DNA of 64,000 nucleotides from Pseudooceanicola sp. (lineage in GTDB: Bacteria; Pseudomonadota; Alphaproteobacteria; Rhodobacterales; Rhodobacteraceae), in contig NZ_JARGNH010000007.1 in assembly GCF_029213205.1 (NCBI RefSeq), positions 109,533 to 173,532 of the forward strand. The letters run 5' to 3'. A program made the translations under genes and the position numbers. Within the stretch, counting starts at the first letter, position 1; each line of letters starts with the position of its first letter. The notes under the pieces are model-generated. The model did not search any database, was not told the DNA's origin, and saw only the letters and a program-made list of their open reading frames with translations. Positions 54,438 through 64,000 of this stretch are shown piece by piece.

Positions 54438-54548
54438 GCGGCGGCTGCTGGCGCGGCGGTTTGCCCCGATATGCGCTGACCCTCGCCCCATGCGGGCGGT
54501 TGGCCAGCCTCGGTCAGGCTGAGACGGTTCGCAAGGGATTAACGCCGC

Positions 54549-55082
54549 TCAGGCTCCGGCGAAATCGCAGAGCGTGTGGATGTCCATCCCCAGGCCTTTC
54601 AGCACCGCGCGCCCGCCCAGTTCGGGCAGGTCGATGATGAAGGCACAGCCGACGATCACCCCGCCCAGCCGCTCGACCAGGGAAATCCCCGCCGCCGCAG
54701 TGCCGCCGGTGGCCAGGAGGTCGTCAACGATCAGAATCCGTTCACCCGCCGCGATGGCGTCATCGTGGATCTCGACCACCGCCTCGCCATATTCCAGCGT
54801 ATAGGCCTGCGACAGCACCGCGCCGGGCAGCTTGCCCGCCTTGCGTACCGGCACGAAACCACAGGACAATTGATGCGCCACCGCGCCGCCGAGGATGAAA
54901 CCGCGCGCCTCAAGTCCGACCACCTTGTCGATGCGCTGACCGGCATAGGGGGCAACCAGCCGATCGACCGCCATGCGAAAGCCGCGCGGATCGGCGAACA
55001 GGGTGGTGACATCGCGGAACATGATCCCCTTGTGCGGGAAATCGGGGATTGTGCGGATGTAATTCTCAAGGTCGTCCGGCAT
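54549..55082 (-). CDS. apt: adenine phosphoribosyltransferase
   Basis: Converts adenine and PRPP to AMP, 177 aa. [18 protein letters not shown] opens the protein, [14 protein letters not shown] and [21 protein letters not shown] follow, and the PRPP motif is [18 protein letters not shown]. Its ATG touches the lysE stop (TGATG). Being third in an mtnP-lysE-apt operon makes sense, because MtnP releases the adenine that Apt uses. Confidence 0.95.
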   Translation of the reverse strand: MPDDLENYIRTIPDFPHKGIMFRDVTTLFADPRGFRMAVDRLVAPYAGQRIDKVVGLEARGFILGGAVAHQLSCGFVPVRKAGKLPGAVLSQAYTLEYGEAVVEIHDDAIAAGERILIVDDLLATGGTAAAGISLVERLGGVIVGCAFIIDLPELGGRAVLKGLGMDIHTLCDFAGA

Positions 55083-55704
55083 CACATCGCCCTCCGCAAT
55101 GAGGCGGTCATCGCCGCCATGGCAATTAACGCGCCGCCGCCCGCCCGGTTCAGCCAGAGGCCGACCCCAGGCCGGTTGATCCGGTCGCGCAGCCGGCCCG
55201 CCAACAGGGCATAGGCCAGGGCATTCAGCGCCGCGAGGCTGACAAAGGTCGCAATCAACACCGCGAATTGCGGTGCCAGCGCCGTTTCAGGCCGCAGGAA
55301 CTGCGGCACGAAGGCGATGAAAAAGGCGATGCTTTTCGGGTTCAGCGCGGTGACCAGCGCGGCATGGCGAAACACCTGTCCGGCGGGCACCTGCGCCACG
55401 GCGCCGGGTAGGGGGGCGTTTGCCGGACGGCTGCGCAGCATCCGGAGGCCGAGCCAGAGCAGATAGGCGGCCCCCGCCCATTTCACCACGGCAAAGACCG
55501 TGGCCGAGGTCGCGATCAGCGCCCCGAGCCCCAGCAGCGAGGTGCTCATCGCGATCAGGTCGCCGGTGGCGACACCCAGGGCCATCGCCATCGCCACCCG
55601 ACGGCCCTGGCTCAGCGCATAGGACAGCACCAGAAGCACGGTCGGCCCGGGGATCAGCAGCAGCGCGATGCTGGCGGCGGCAAAGGCCAGCCAGAGATCG
55701 AGGC

Positions 55705-55708
<4 letters not shown>
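55082..55708 (-). CDS. LysE family translocator
   Basis: Inner-membrane exporter of 208 aa with six hydrophobic segments. LysE/RhtB features: [20 protein letters not shown] with the conserved [23 protein letters not shown] and [18 protein letters not shown]. Family members export amino acids or related compounds. It overlaps mtnP at its start (ATGA) and apt at its end, so its cargo may relate to methylthioadenosine salvage, for example a methionine-pathway by-product; this is inference. Confidence 0.9.
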
Positions 55709-56574
<866 letters not shown>

Positions 56575-56668
56575 GCCGTCGCCTCAAATCGTTGTTGATT
56601 GCCGCCAAGTCTAGCGATGCAGACCGGGGGCACAATCGGCGACAGCGGGTTTGTGGGCCTCGGCGTGT

Positions 56669-57274
56669 CTAATCGTCGGGGCGCTGCAGGCTGAACAGCT
56701 CGGTGACGCGGGCGTAATCGCGATAACCCAGGCGCGCGAGCGGCTGAAAGCTGGTGACGTCGAATATCCCGTCCTTCAGGCAATTGTCGCGGATGTGGAT
56801 GCCAGTCACCTCGCCAAACACCACGATATTTGTGGCGCCGGGCAGCCTGACGGTCTGCGTCAGCTTGCATTCCAGCACCGCCGGGGCCCCGGCGACATAG
56901 GGGCAGTCAATCGTCTGCGCCTCGCCCTTGCCCAGACCGGCGGCGGTGAATTCATCCTCACCGGCAGGCAGCAGCGCCGAGGTCACGTTCATCGCGTCGC
57001 GCATCGCATATTCGACGATGTTCACACAGAACACCCCGGTTTCGCGGATCACCGCGACGCTGTCCTTGGTGTCGCCCCGGTCATCCTTGGCCGAGGTCGA
57101 GGAAAACATCACCTGCGGCGGCACATAGGCGACCGCGTTGAAAAACGAATAGGGCGCCAGATTATCGCGCCCCGCGCTGTCGCGGGTCGATATCCAGCCG
57201 ATTGGCCGGGGCGTGACAATCGCGTTGAACGGGTTATGGGGCAGGCCGTGGCCGTCTTTGGGTTCATAGAACAA
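56669..57274 (-). CDS. flavin reductase family protein (DIM6/NTAB)
   Basis: FMN-binding split-barrel protein of 201 aa. Core motif NPFNAIVTPRPIGWISTRDS, then LAPYSFFNAVAYVPPQVMFS and FCVNIVEYAMRDAMN. The TTG at 57274 is preferred as start because GGAG lies 7 nt upstream and relatives begin with the same FYEP...GLPHNPF pattern; the frame extends upstream without family features. Probably a flavin reductase or flavin-dependent reductase of unknown partner. Confidence 0.86.
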   Translation of the reverse strand: MFYEPKDGHGLPHNPFNAIVTPRPIGWISTRDSAGRDNLAPYSFFNAVAYVPPQVMFSSTSAKDDRGDTKDSVAVIRETGVFCVNIVEYAMRDAMNVTSALLPAGEDEFTAAGLGKGEAQTIDCPYVAGAPAVLECKLTQTVRLPGATNIVVFGEVTGIHIRDNCLKDGIFDVTSFQPLARLGYRDYARVTELFSLQRPDD

Positions 57275-57361
57275 GGGGCGTCTCCGATTGTGTCTCTGAA
57301 TTTGGCTGTGGTCGCGTTTGCTCAGCATCTAGCGCCATGCTAGCAGCGTTGCCATCGAAAG

Positions 57362-57859
57362 ATGGGGCAAGTGGTGTTCGTTTTCACACAGGAAACCGCT
57401 GAAGATTGGTGGGAGGTCGAGGCGCTCTTTGACCTCAGCTTTGCGCCCGGGCGCACGGCGCTGTCGTCCTATCGGCTGCGCGATGAGGTGCCGCCGGTGG
57501 CCGGACTCTGCACCGTGGCCCGCGATGGCGACGGGATTCTGGCCGGGGCGATCCGCTACTGGCCGGTGCAGGTGGCCGGGAAGCCGGTGCTGTTGCTGGG
57601 TCCGGTGGCGGTGCACCCGACCCGGCAGGGCGAAGGACTGGCGGCGCAATTGCTGGTCGAAACCCTGGGGCTGGCGGCGCGGCGCGGCTGGGATCGGGTG
57701 ATGCTGGTCGGCGATGCCCCCTATTACGGGCGTTTCGGGTTCGAGCGTCTGGACGGTGTGGTGATGCCACCGCCGACCAACCCGGAGCGGGTGCTGGGGC
57801 TGGCGCTGACACCCGGCGGCTGGGACGGGGTGCAGGGGCCGGTGACGCGGGCGGTTTAG
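57362..57859 (+). CDS. GNAT family N-acetyltransferase
   Basis: 165-aa acyltransferase of the YhbS-like group. LLGPVAVHPTRQGEGLAAQL is the acetyl-CoA-binding strand-turn; VMLVGDAPYYGRFGFERL is the characteristic YhbS segment. Substrate unknown; homologues are often annotated as acetyltransferases of small molecules. Divergent from the flavin reductase gene. Confidence 0.87.
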   Translation: MGQVVFVFTQETAEDWWEVEALFDLSFAPGRTALSSYRLRDEVPPVAGLCTVARDGDGILAGAIRYWPVQVAGKPVLLLGPVAVHPTRQGEGLAAQLLVETLGLAARRGWDRVMLVGDAPYYGRFGFERLDGVVMPPPTNPERVLGLALTPGGWDGVQGPVTRAV

Positions 57860-57921
57860 CCCCGGCCCTTGAAACATGTCCGTAAATCCCGATCTGTTCT
57901 GTGACATGCCAAGGAAAGCCG

Positions 57922-58686
57922 ATGACTGACACAGACCCGCTGGCCGATGAAATCGCCCAAGAGCTTGACCTGCTGGCGCTGCGCTATCGGCGCGCCGGTG
58001 GGGTCGGGATGCAGGTGCTGAACCTGGTTGGCGGCTCGGCGGAGAGCCTGATCGACAAGCTTCCGCTCGAGGTGCGCGGTGGCCTCGACCGCGCCACCGA
58101 GGCGGCGCTGAACGCGGCGATGCGCGCCGCCCAGGGCTCGCGCGGGGTGCTGGCGGATCAGCCGGGCTGGCTCAATGTCGCGGTCAGCACCGCGATGGGG
58201 GCGGCGGGCGGTTTTGGCGGCCTGCCCTCGGCCCTGGCGGAACTGCCGGTGACCACCACGGTCTTGCTGCGCTCAATCCAGGGCGTCGCGGCGGAGCACG
58301 GCTTTGATCCGGCGGCGCAGAATGTGCAATTCGACTGTATCCGGGTGTTTGCCTCGGCCGGGCCGCTCGGTGCGGGTGAGGGGGCTGATCTGGCGTTTCT
58401 CACCACCCGGATGGCACTGACCGGCAGCACATTGCAGGCGTTGATCGCCAAGGTGGCGCCGCGACTGGCGCTGGTGCTGGGCCAGAAGCTGGCCGCGCAG
58501 ACGGTCCCGGTGCTGGGCGCGGTGGCCGGTGCGGCGACAAATTACGCCTACACCAGCTATTATCAGGAAATGGCCCATGTCCATTTCGGTCTGCGCAAGC
58601 TGGCGATCGAGGCCGATCTCAGCGATGCCGAGCTGATCGGCCAGCTGCGTCTGCGGGTGCAGGAATCACCGGTCAATACCGCCTGA
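57922..58686 (+). CDS. EcsC family protein
   Basis: 254-aa protein matching the EcsC family: helices rich in Ala/Gly (NLVGGSAESLIDKLPLEVRG, GGFGGLPSALAELPVTTTVL) and a C-terminal VPVLGAVAGAATNYAYTSYY segment that could associate with the membrane. EcsC was named from a Bacillus ABC-transporter operon, but its biochemical role is unknown. AAGGAAAG precedes the ATG at 57922. No ABC genes accompany it. Confidence 0.85.
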   Translation: MTDTDPLADEIAQELDLLALRYRRAGGVGMQVLNLVGGSAESLIDKLPLEVRGGLDRATEAALNAAMRAAQGSRGVLADQPGWLNVAVSTAMGAAGGFGGLPSALAELPVTTTVLLRSIQGVAAEHGFDPAAQNVQFDCIRVFASAGPLGAGEGADLAFLTTRMALTGSTLQALIAKVAPRLALVLGQKLAAQTVPVLGAVAGAATNYAYTSYYQEMAHVHFGLRKLAIEADLSDAELIGQLRLRVQESPVNTA

Positions 58687-58707
58687 GCCGGACACATTGC
58701 GCCGCGG

Positions 58708-59775
58708 TCATAGCGCCCGGGCGAATCCGACAATATCCCGGATGGTGCTGGCATAGGCCTCGGGCGCGGCGGCTTCGAACACGATATCGCCGGAATGCGG
58801 CGTGCCCGGCACCATGCGCCCGGTGGCCTTGACCCCCGCCGCCACCAGCTTGCCGAACAGCGCCAGCCCTTCATCGCGCAGCGGGTCGAGCTGGTTCACC
58901 GAAATCGTGGTCGGCGGCAGAGGCGCCAGATCGGCGGCGCTGGCGTGTAGCGGCCAGGCCAGTGGATCCTGGCTCAGCGGATCCTCAGGCGTATAGAGCG
59001 CCGACAGGATGGCCAGAGAGCTGATCTGAATGAAATAGTCGGTATTCTCCTCCAGTGACACCAGCGTCGGGTCGCCCTTGGCATAGGCGTTTGAAACGAA
59101 GGGGCACATCGCATAAAGGCCGTCGATCCGGTCGATCCGTCCCTCGCGACCGGCCTTGATCGCGGTGGCCATGGTCAGGTTGCCGCCACCGGATTCGCCG
59201 GAGACGATGATCTTTGACAGGCCGAGCTGGCTGCGGTTCTCATGCATCCAGTCCAGCGCCGCGGAACAATCGTTCAGCCCGGCGGGAAACGGGTGCGGCC
59301 CCAGGTCACCACCGGAATTGCGGAATTCCACCGAAATCGCGACCAGCCCGGCGGCCGCCAGATTGTCGCGCAGCCGGGTGTAATGGCCGGTGTTGGCGTT
59401 CAGGATGCCCATGCCGCCGCCATGCAGGTAAAGCACACCGGGCAGCGGCCCGGTTTCGGCCTCGGGGCGCGAGATATATAGCGTGATGTCATTGCCATCC
59501 GGCCCGGCGATAACCTCGGTGCTGCGGGCGATTCCGGTGATCGCCGGGCATTGTTCGGCCAGGGCGCCAAGCAGGGCGTTGAACCCTTGTTCCCCGGCCT
59601 CGGCCCAGCTGAGGAGGGCGTCGCGCGGGGCCTGCCAGTCAAACGGCAGCGGCTCCGGGTCGCCACCCAGATCGAACGCGGCCAGCGCCTGAACGATGCC
59701 CGGCAGGGTGCGCGGATCGCTGTTCAGGGCGCGCTTCGGATCACCCAGTTTCCCGGGCAGATGTGGATTTGTCAT
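58708..59775 (-). CDS. alpha/beta hydrolase (hormone-sensitive lipase-type esterase)
   Basis: 355-aa esterase. The oxyanion-hole motif is YLHGGGMGILNA (HGGG), the nucleophile Ser is in VSGESGGGN, and the C-terminal catalytic His lies in GTPHSGDIVFE with an Asp in NQLDPLRDEG. An N-terminal cap of about 70 aa fits the HSL family. Probably hydrolyses short-chain esters; the substrate is unknown. Convergent with the EcsC gene. Confidence 0.9.
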   Translation of the reverse strand: MTNPHLPGKLGDPKRALNSDPRTLPGIVQALAAFDLGGDPEPLPFDWQAPRDALLSWAEAGEQGFNALLGALAEQCPAITGIARSTEVIAGPDGNDITLYISRPEAETGPLPGVLYLHGGGMGILNANTGHYTRLRDNLAAAGLVAISVEFRNSGGDLGPHPFPAGLNDCSAALDWMHENRSQLGLSKIIVSGESGGGNLTMATAIKAGREGRIDRIDGLYAMCPFVSNAYAKGDPTLVSLEENTDYFIQISSLAILSALYTPEDPLSQDPLAWPLHASAADLAPLPPTTISVNQLDPLRDEGLALFGKLVAAGVKATGRMVPGTPHSGDIVFEAAAPEAYASTIRDIVGFARAL

Positions 59776-59882
59776 TGTGGCCTCCCTTGCCGAACAGCCG
59801 TCCCTTGTCGCCAGGGCTCAGCTGTTGCGATTGTAAGGCTGACAATAGCCGCCCAAACCAATTGGGCCATAGGCAATTCCTG

Positions 59883-60923
59883 TCAGCAAGCCGGCAGGCT
59901 GAATGCGAAACGCGATTGGTCTTCGGTGCCGCCGATCTGGCAGTCCAGATTGTGAAAGCGGCTGTGGCCTGAGGCCAGGCCGACCATCAATTCGCCGTAG
60001 CCGACCCGGCATTCCTGCAGGAAATCCCCCTGCCGGTCGATCAGGGTCCAGCCGGTCTGGGTCAGTGTCGTTGGCCCGGCTTCGGGGCCTGAGCGGTCAA
60101 TGCGATCACCCTGCGCCTGCACCAGCGCCACAATGAAATCCGCCAGCGGTCTGTCGGTCTGCCCAAGTGCTGCCGCCAGCGCGCGAAAGCCCTGCATGCC
60201 GACGATCCGGCAGGCCTGCCGCATCAGGCCCTCGCCCTCAATCGGACCAAAGGTATTCACAGATTCCAGCATCGCGGATTTGGCGTATTCCATCGCATAA
60301 TTGCGATGCGCCTTGGCAAGGCGCGCCGCGGGCCAGTCATCCGAGGCGAGTTGTGGCGCGGCCGCTGGATCGAATGCCGGTGCGCTCTCACCCCGGGCAA
60401 AGCGCAGGCGCTCTGACCGCTCCAGATCCCGACCGTAATCGCAGTAATAGCCCTCCAGCCCGTCCTGGGCATCGACCCCCTGTTTGGTGCAGACAAAGCC
60501 AACCGACGGCCTGTTCAGCATCATTCCGTTGTTGGCATGCCAGCCCCACAGCATTGCCTCGGACACCTTGCGGGGGATCGCGCACATCGCGACACCCTTC
60601 CAGAGCCAGCGCGGCGGCGCATAGCGGATCCAGGCCTTGCTGTCGCTTTCATACATATAGTCGACATCGACGCCGCCGATCTTGTTGGACAGATAGTGAT
60701 ACTTGGCCGCAGCGACGGCGGGCGGATCCTGTTCAATGCCCAGCTTCCTGAGGCCGTCGTGAAACTTTTCCCGCTGCTGGCGGCGGAGGATATTGAACAC
60801 AAATTCGGCGGCATCGGCTTCGGATTTGCGTGACAGAACCGTCAGCACCAGGCCGAGAAAGATATCGTGATAGAGGTCGGCAACGCCGCGCCAGGCCTGT
60901 GCTTCAGCTCTGTTCGGCTGCAT
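59883..60923 (-). CDS. protein of unknown function (346 aa)
   Basis: I do not recognise the family with confidence. The protein is soluble, with a helical N-terminal half (YHDIFLGLVLTVLSRKSEAD) and a region rich in aromatic residues and Cys (KAWIRYAPPRWLWKGVAMCA, VGFVCTKQGVD, LEGYYCDYGRDL) resembling L-2-amino-thiazoline-4-carboxylate hydrolase-like proteins, which is only a loose impression. The C-terminal part has CRVGYGELMVGLA. Start set at MQPNRAE; an ATG four codons upstream is possible. It lies about 50 nt after ptsP in the same direction. Confidence 0.7.
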   Translation of the reverse strand: MQPNRAEAQAWRGVADLYHDIFLGLVLTVLSRKSEADAAEFVFNILRRQQREKFHDGLRKLGIEQDPPAVAAAKYHYLSNKIGGVDVDYMYESDSKAWIRYAPPRWLWKGVAMCAIPRKVSEAMLWGWHANNGMMLNRPSVGFVCTKQGVDAQDGLEGYYCDYGRDLERSERLRFARGESAPAFDPAAAPQLASDDWPAARLAKAHRNYAMEYAKSAMLESVNTFGPIEGEGLMRQACRIVGMQGFRALAAALGQTDRPLADFIVALVQAQGDRIDRSGPEAGPTTLTQTGWTLIDRQGDFLQECRVGYGELMVGLASGHSRFHNLDCQIGGTEDQSRFAFSLPAC

Positions 60924-60971
60924 TGACCGCTCCAATGGCTCTGTGCTGTTTCGGGGGGAGTGCGGGGCCGG

Positions 60972-63215
60972 TCACGGCTGCGTTCTGAGCCATTCCATAA
61001 CCGCCGGGCGCACCGATTGGTTGCCCTCTTCGCTGGCCTTCAGGATCACCGCGCGCAGGGCATCCAGATCGGTGCGTATCAGCAGCGATTTCACCGGCCC
61101 GATCGAGGCCGGGCGCATCGACAGGGTGCGCAGCCCCATCGCCGCCAGGCACAGGGCTTCGATCGGTCGCCCCGCGTCTTCGCCACAGAACGACAGCGGC
61201 GTGCCGGTTTCCAGGCAGCGGTCGACGATATTGCCGAGGAAGGTCAGGAACGACACATTCAGCGTGTCATAGCGTCGCCGCACCCGTTCGTTTTCGCGGT
61301 CGGCCGCAAAGAAGAATTGCTTGAGGTCATTGCCGCCAATCGACAGAAAATCGACATCGCGAAAGAACTGGTTCGGGGCAAAGGCCAGTGACGGGGTTTC
61401 CAGCATCGCCCCGACTTCAAGCTTTTGCGGCAGCGGATGGCCCAGGATCCGTTCGCGCGCCAACGCCTTGTCGACCTCAGCCCGGGCGGCCTTGTATTCC
61501 TCGTACTGGGCGACAAAGGGGAACATGATGCTCAGCGGTCGCCCCGCCGCCGCCCGGATCAGTGCCTGCAACTGCATCCGCAACACCCCGGGCTTGTCCA
61601 GACCGACCCGGATCGCCCGCCAGCCAAGCGCCGGGTTGGGCTCGTCATTCGGTTTCATATAGGACAGCACCTTGTCCGATCCGATGTCGAGGGTGCGGAA
61701 CACCACCCGTTTGCCTCCGGCCGAATCCAGCACCTTGGAATAGAGCGCGGCGAGTTCGGTGCGTTTCGGCATCTGGCTGCGGATCAGGAATTGCAGCTCG
61801 GTGCGAAACAGCCCCACCTCTTCGGCGCCGGATCCGGCCAGTGACGGCAGATCGGCCATCAGCCCGGCATTCATCGTCAGCGCGATGGTCTTGCCGCATT
61901 TGGTGATCGCCGGTTTGTCGCGGATCGAGGCATAGCGTTGTTGCGCCACCGTCTGCATGGCAATCTTGTCACGAAACGCGGTCAGCACAGTTTCGTCGGG
62001 GCGCAGATGCACCAGGCCACCGTCGCCATCGACGATAATGTGGTCGCCGTTCAGCGCCTCGGTCGCGATGCGTGCGGCATGAATCACCAACGGGATCGCC
62101 AGCGACCGCGCCACGATCACCGCATGTGACCCGACCGAGCCGCCCTCCAACACCACGCCACGCAGATTGCGCCCGTAATCCAGCAATTCCGCCGGGCCGA
62201 TGTTGCGCGCCACCAGGATCGGGTCGGCGGGCATATCCGCACCGGTTTCCTTGCCCTGGCCGGTCAGGATCCGCAGCAGCCGGTTCGACAGGTCGTCAAG
62301 GTCGTGCAGCCGGTCGCGCAGATAGGCGTCGCTGGCCATTTCCAGCCGGGCACGGGTCGCGGATTGTTCCTTGTCCACCGCAGCTTCGGCCGACAGGCCA
62401 CGGGCGATGTCTTCTTCCATCCGCGTCAGCCAACCGCGCGAATGGGCGAACATCCGGTAAGCCTCGAGCACCTCGCGCTGTTCCGCGTCGCCCTTGCCGA
62501 CGCCATCGAGCATCTGATCGACCGAGACCCGCAGTGAATCCACCGCCGCGTGCAGCCGTTCAGATTCGCGATGCGGATCCTCGGCGATCGGGTTGGTGAT
62601 CACCACCCGGGGTTCATGCAGCCAGACATGGCCCTCGGCGGACCCTTCCTGGCCCGTGGCACCCCGGAACAGCACCGGATGCTTGTGCCGCGCCGACAGC
62701 GCCGCGCCCTCGCCGACAAAGGCGCCCAGCTCGGTCATTTCGGCCAGCACCATGGCCACGACTTCCAGCGCATAGATCTCGTCTTCGGAATATTGCCGCG
62801 CGGTTTTTGACTGCACCACCAGCACGCCCAGCTTTTCGCCCAGCCGCTGCACGGATACCCCGGCGAAAGAGGAATAAATCTCTTCTCCCGTCTCGGGCAT
62901 ATAGCGAAACCCGATTTCCTTGGGGGCGTCGGCGGTGTTGATCACCTTGCCGGTGCGGGCCACCCGCCCGACCAGACCTTCGCCCAGCCGCATCCGGGTT
63001 TCGTGCACGGCCTCAGGCTTCAGCCCCTCGGTGGAGCAGAGTTCCAGAGTGTCGGAATCGCGGAACAGATAGATCGAACAAACCTCGGTCCGCATGTCTT
63101 TGGCGATCAACTGGGTGATCCGGTCAAGCCGGGTCTGACCGGTCGCCTCCTCCGACATGATTTCGCGCAGGCGGCCCAGCAATTTGCGACTGTCGGTCTG
63201 AAAATCCTTGGTCAT
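60972..63215 (-). CDS. ptsP: phosphoenolpyruvate-protein phosphotransferase PtsP (nitrogen-PTS enzyme I)
   Basis: 747 aa. An N-terminal GAF domain (about residues 25-165; RTEVCSIYLFRDSDTLELCS) is followed by the enzyme I core. The phospho-acceptor His364 lies in GGSVGSHAVIVARS. The PEP-binding barrel has FRTLDIGSDKVLSYM, IMFPFV and the active Cys in SFCGEDAGRP. It passes phosphate from PEP to NPr and EIIA-Ntr, linking nitrogen and carbon status to potassium and PHB control. In related genomes a gene for aspartokinase often precedes it; none is visible here. Confidence 0.94.
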   Translation of the reverse strand: MTKDFQTDSRKLLGRLREIMSEEATGQTRLDRITQLIAKDMRTEVCSIYLFRDSDTLELCSTEGLKPEAVHETRMRLGEGLVGRVARTGKVINTADAPKEIGFRYMPETGEEIYSSFAGVSVQRLGEKLGVLVVQSKTARQYSEDEIYALEVVAMVLAEMTELGAFVGEGAALSARHKHPVLFRGATGQEGSAEGHVWLHEPRVVITNPIAEDPHRESERLHAAVDSLRVSVDQMLDGVGKGDAEQREVLEAYRMFAHSRGWLTRMEEDIARGLSAEAAVDKEQSATRARLEMASDAYLRDRLHDLDDLSNRLLRILTGQGKETGADMPADPILVARNIGPAELLDYGRNLRGVVLEGGSVGSHAVIVARSLAIPLVIHAARIATEALNGDHIIVDGDGGLVHLRPDETVLTAFRDKIAMQTVAQQRYASIRDKPAITKCGKTIALTMNAGLMADLPSLAGSGAEEVGLFRTELQFLIRSQMPKRTELAALYSKVLDSAGGKRVVFRTLDIGSDKVLSYMKPNDEPNPALGWRAIRVGLDKPGVLRMQLQALIRAAAGRPLSIMFPFVAQYEEYKAARAEVDKALARERILGHPLPQKLEVGAMLETPSLAFAPNQFFRDVDFLSIGGNDLKQFFFAADRENERVRRRYDTLNVSFLTFLGNIVDRCLETGTPLSFCGEDAGRPIEALCLAAMGLRTLSMRPASIGPVKSLLIRTDLDALRAVILKASEEGNQSVRPAVMEWLRTQP

Positions 63216-63832
63216 CGGGTCCGGTTGGTCCTGTGAGTGCTGCGGCAAGGAATAGAACACACCTGAGAGGCGAGAGAAACGACAGATGCAGGCCGAGGCG
63301 TGGAAACTCATTGAGAGAATTGGTTAAGATTGTTTTTATGGTGGCCCATTCGGGGCGGACGATAGTGAAAACCCTATTCGCACCTGTTGGGATTGAGTGT
63401 CGGGCCTGGGCGGACATCGCGCGAGGTTTTGTGCGCAGTTGGGCGAATATGACGCAGCCTGGCGCGGCGGCAGCTCCATGGCGTGCGGCACCCATCCGCC
63501 TCTTACAGACAGCCGCCGGTGGGTGTGCCAACCAGCGCCAAACTGGCCTCGGAGGACCACATCCGCACCGCTTGTTCGCCAGGAGGGGCCATTTATCCGG
63601 TCTGTTTGCATCGGCCCAGACGATCTGCGCCCCGACGACACCCGCCGCGAAGAGGTTACCACGCCCCGCGTCGCGCAGCGGGCGGCGGCCACGCCGACCC
63701 TGCAGGTTTCGACATCGTGGGATGGTGAAACCACGCTGTGGGAAAGCGGCGCATTACTTGAATAGTTGCTGTCCAGCTGTGACCCGCGCCCGAAACCAAT
63801 ACCGCCTCTGGCGCGCGGCGCTTTTCGCCAGG
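63216..63832. other. 617-nt stretch without a convincing gene
   Basis: Between the ptsP start and the end of the IS5-type transposase. Several short frames are open on both strands, but none has a ribosome site or a recognisable fold. The part up to about 63350 should hold the ptsP promoter. The part next to the transposase should hold the terminal repeat of that element, whose exact end I could not place. Confidence 0.5.
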
Positions 63833-64000
63833 TCATGTCGACAAAAGGCGCAGCCAGAGGCGGATTGAGGTGCTGCCTATGAAGCCCAGGAACCTTTCGG
63901 CAGCTTTGTCGTAGCGGGTTGCGACGCGGCGTGCGTTCTTGAGCCTGTTGAAGCACCGCTCGACCAAGTTGCGCAAGGAATACGGCGAATGACCGACACC
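63833..64000 (-). CDS. IS5-family transposase, C-terminal part (cut by window edge)
   Basis: The last 55 codons of a transposase of the IS5 family, IS427-like group. The end reads HSPYSLRNLVERCFNRLKNA, RRVATRYDKAAERFLGFIGS and TSIRLWLRLLST before TGA; the NLVERCFNRLK stretch holds the catalytic Glu of the DDE triad. The upstream two thirds lie beyond the window, so whether the element is intact is unknown. Confidence 0.88.
   Translation of the reverse strand, partial: GVGHSPYSLRNLVERCFNRLKNARRVATRYDKAAERFLGFIGSTSIRLWLRLLST

Noticed and set aside
63397..63765. 122-codon + strand frame between ptsP and the IS5-type transposase
   Set aside because: No ribosome site, no recognisable fold, and composition unlike neighbouring genes. 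Could be a fragment of a disrupted gene, but nothing supports a specific call.

Overview
The window comes from a high-GC alphaproteobacterium, most likely a member of the Rhodobacteraceae (Roseobacter-type). The call rests on gene content: a bc1 operon in the order Rieske, cytochrome b, cytochrome c1; dapF followed directly by a MiaB-like methylthiotransferase; peptide deformylase, a deformylase-like gene and fmt in tandem; many acyl-CoA catabolic genes and high-affinity ABC importers; and composite G-tract/CCAGARGAA intergenic repeats. This is inferred from content, with no 16S gene or database search behind it.

Layout. 1-3.8 kb: a peptide-type ABC binding protein (cut by the left edge) and an M20 peptidase, divergent from a PAS-LuxR regulator with a perfect 20-bp palindrome between them, then a phytanoyl-CoA dioxygenase-like gene. 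3.9-8.9 kb: a complete Liv-type branched-chain importer (binding protein, LivH, LivM, LivG, LivF) read leftwards, with a strong attenuator-like hairpin after the binding-protein gene. 9.1-16.5 kb: a divergent catabolic cluster of two acyl-CoA dehydrogenases, an SDR, a MaoC hydratase, an 85-aa orphan, a thiolase, a histidine phosphatase, an APH-type kinase and a PaaI thioesterase. A TTCTGCACTGCAGAA palindrome lies between importer and catabolic genes. The kinase, dehydrogenase and SDR combination recalls 4-hydroxyacyl-CoA (levulinate/ACAD10-11 type) catabolism.

16.5-24.6 kb: housekeeping and stress genes (GNAT, lytic transglycosylase, dapA, aromatic/aspartate aminotransferase, 3-mercaptopyruvate sulfurtransferase, Ada-like methyltransferase, a membrane methyltransferase, an OmpA-type lipoprotein). 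24.6-29.0 kb: a second beta-oxidation operon (FadJ-like fusion plus two acyl-CoA dehydrogenases). 29-36 kb: a small secreted protein, adenine deaminase, aroQ with a coupled membrane protein, a fumarylacetoacetase-family enzyme, a thioesterase, and a MalY-type lyase coupled to a frameshifted VOC gene. 36.4-38.3 kb: def, a deformylase homologue lacking the catalytic Glu, and fmt. 38.5-41.9 kb: a TPP riboswitch and thiBPQ.

41.9-48.4 kb: petABC, a GST, a PaiB-like protein, dapF-mtaB. At 48.5 kb tRNA-Lys(UUU) is followed by a decayed IS3-family element, then a SulP transporter. 52-63 kb: a secreted metallo-beta-lactamase-fold protein, a GlcD-like flavoprotein, an overlapping mtnP-lysE-apt operon (methylthioadenosine and adenine salvage), flavin reductase, GNAT, EcsC, an HSL-type esterase, an unrecognised 350-aa protein and ptsP (nitrogen-PTS enzyme I). 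The right edge cuts an IS5-family transposase.

The region is mainly chromosomal core and catabolic DNA. Mobile DNA is limited to the IS3 relic beside tRNA-Lys and the IS5 copy at the edge. No CRISPR array, rRNA or obvious defence system was seen.
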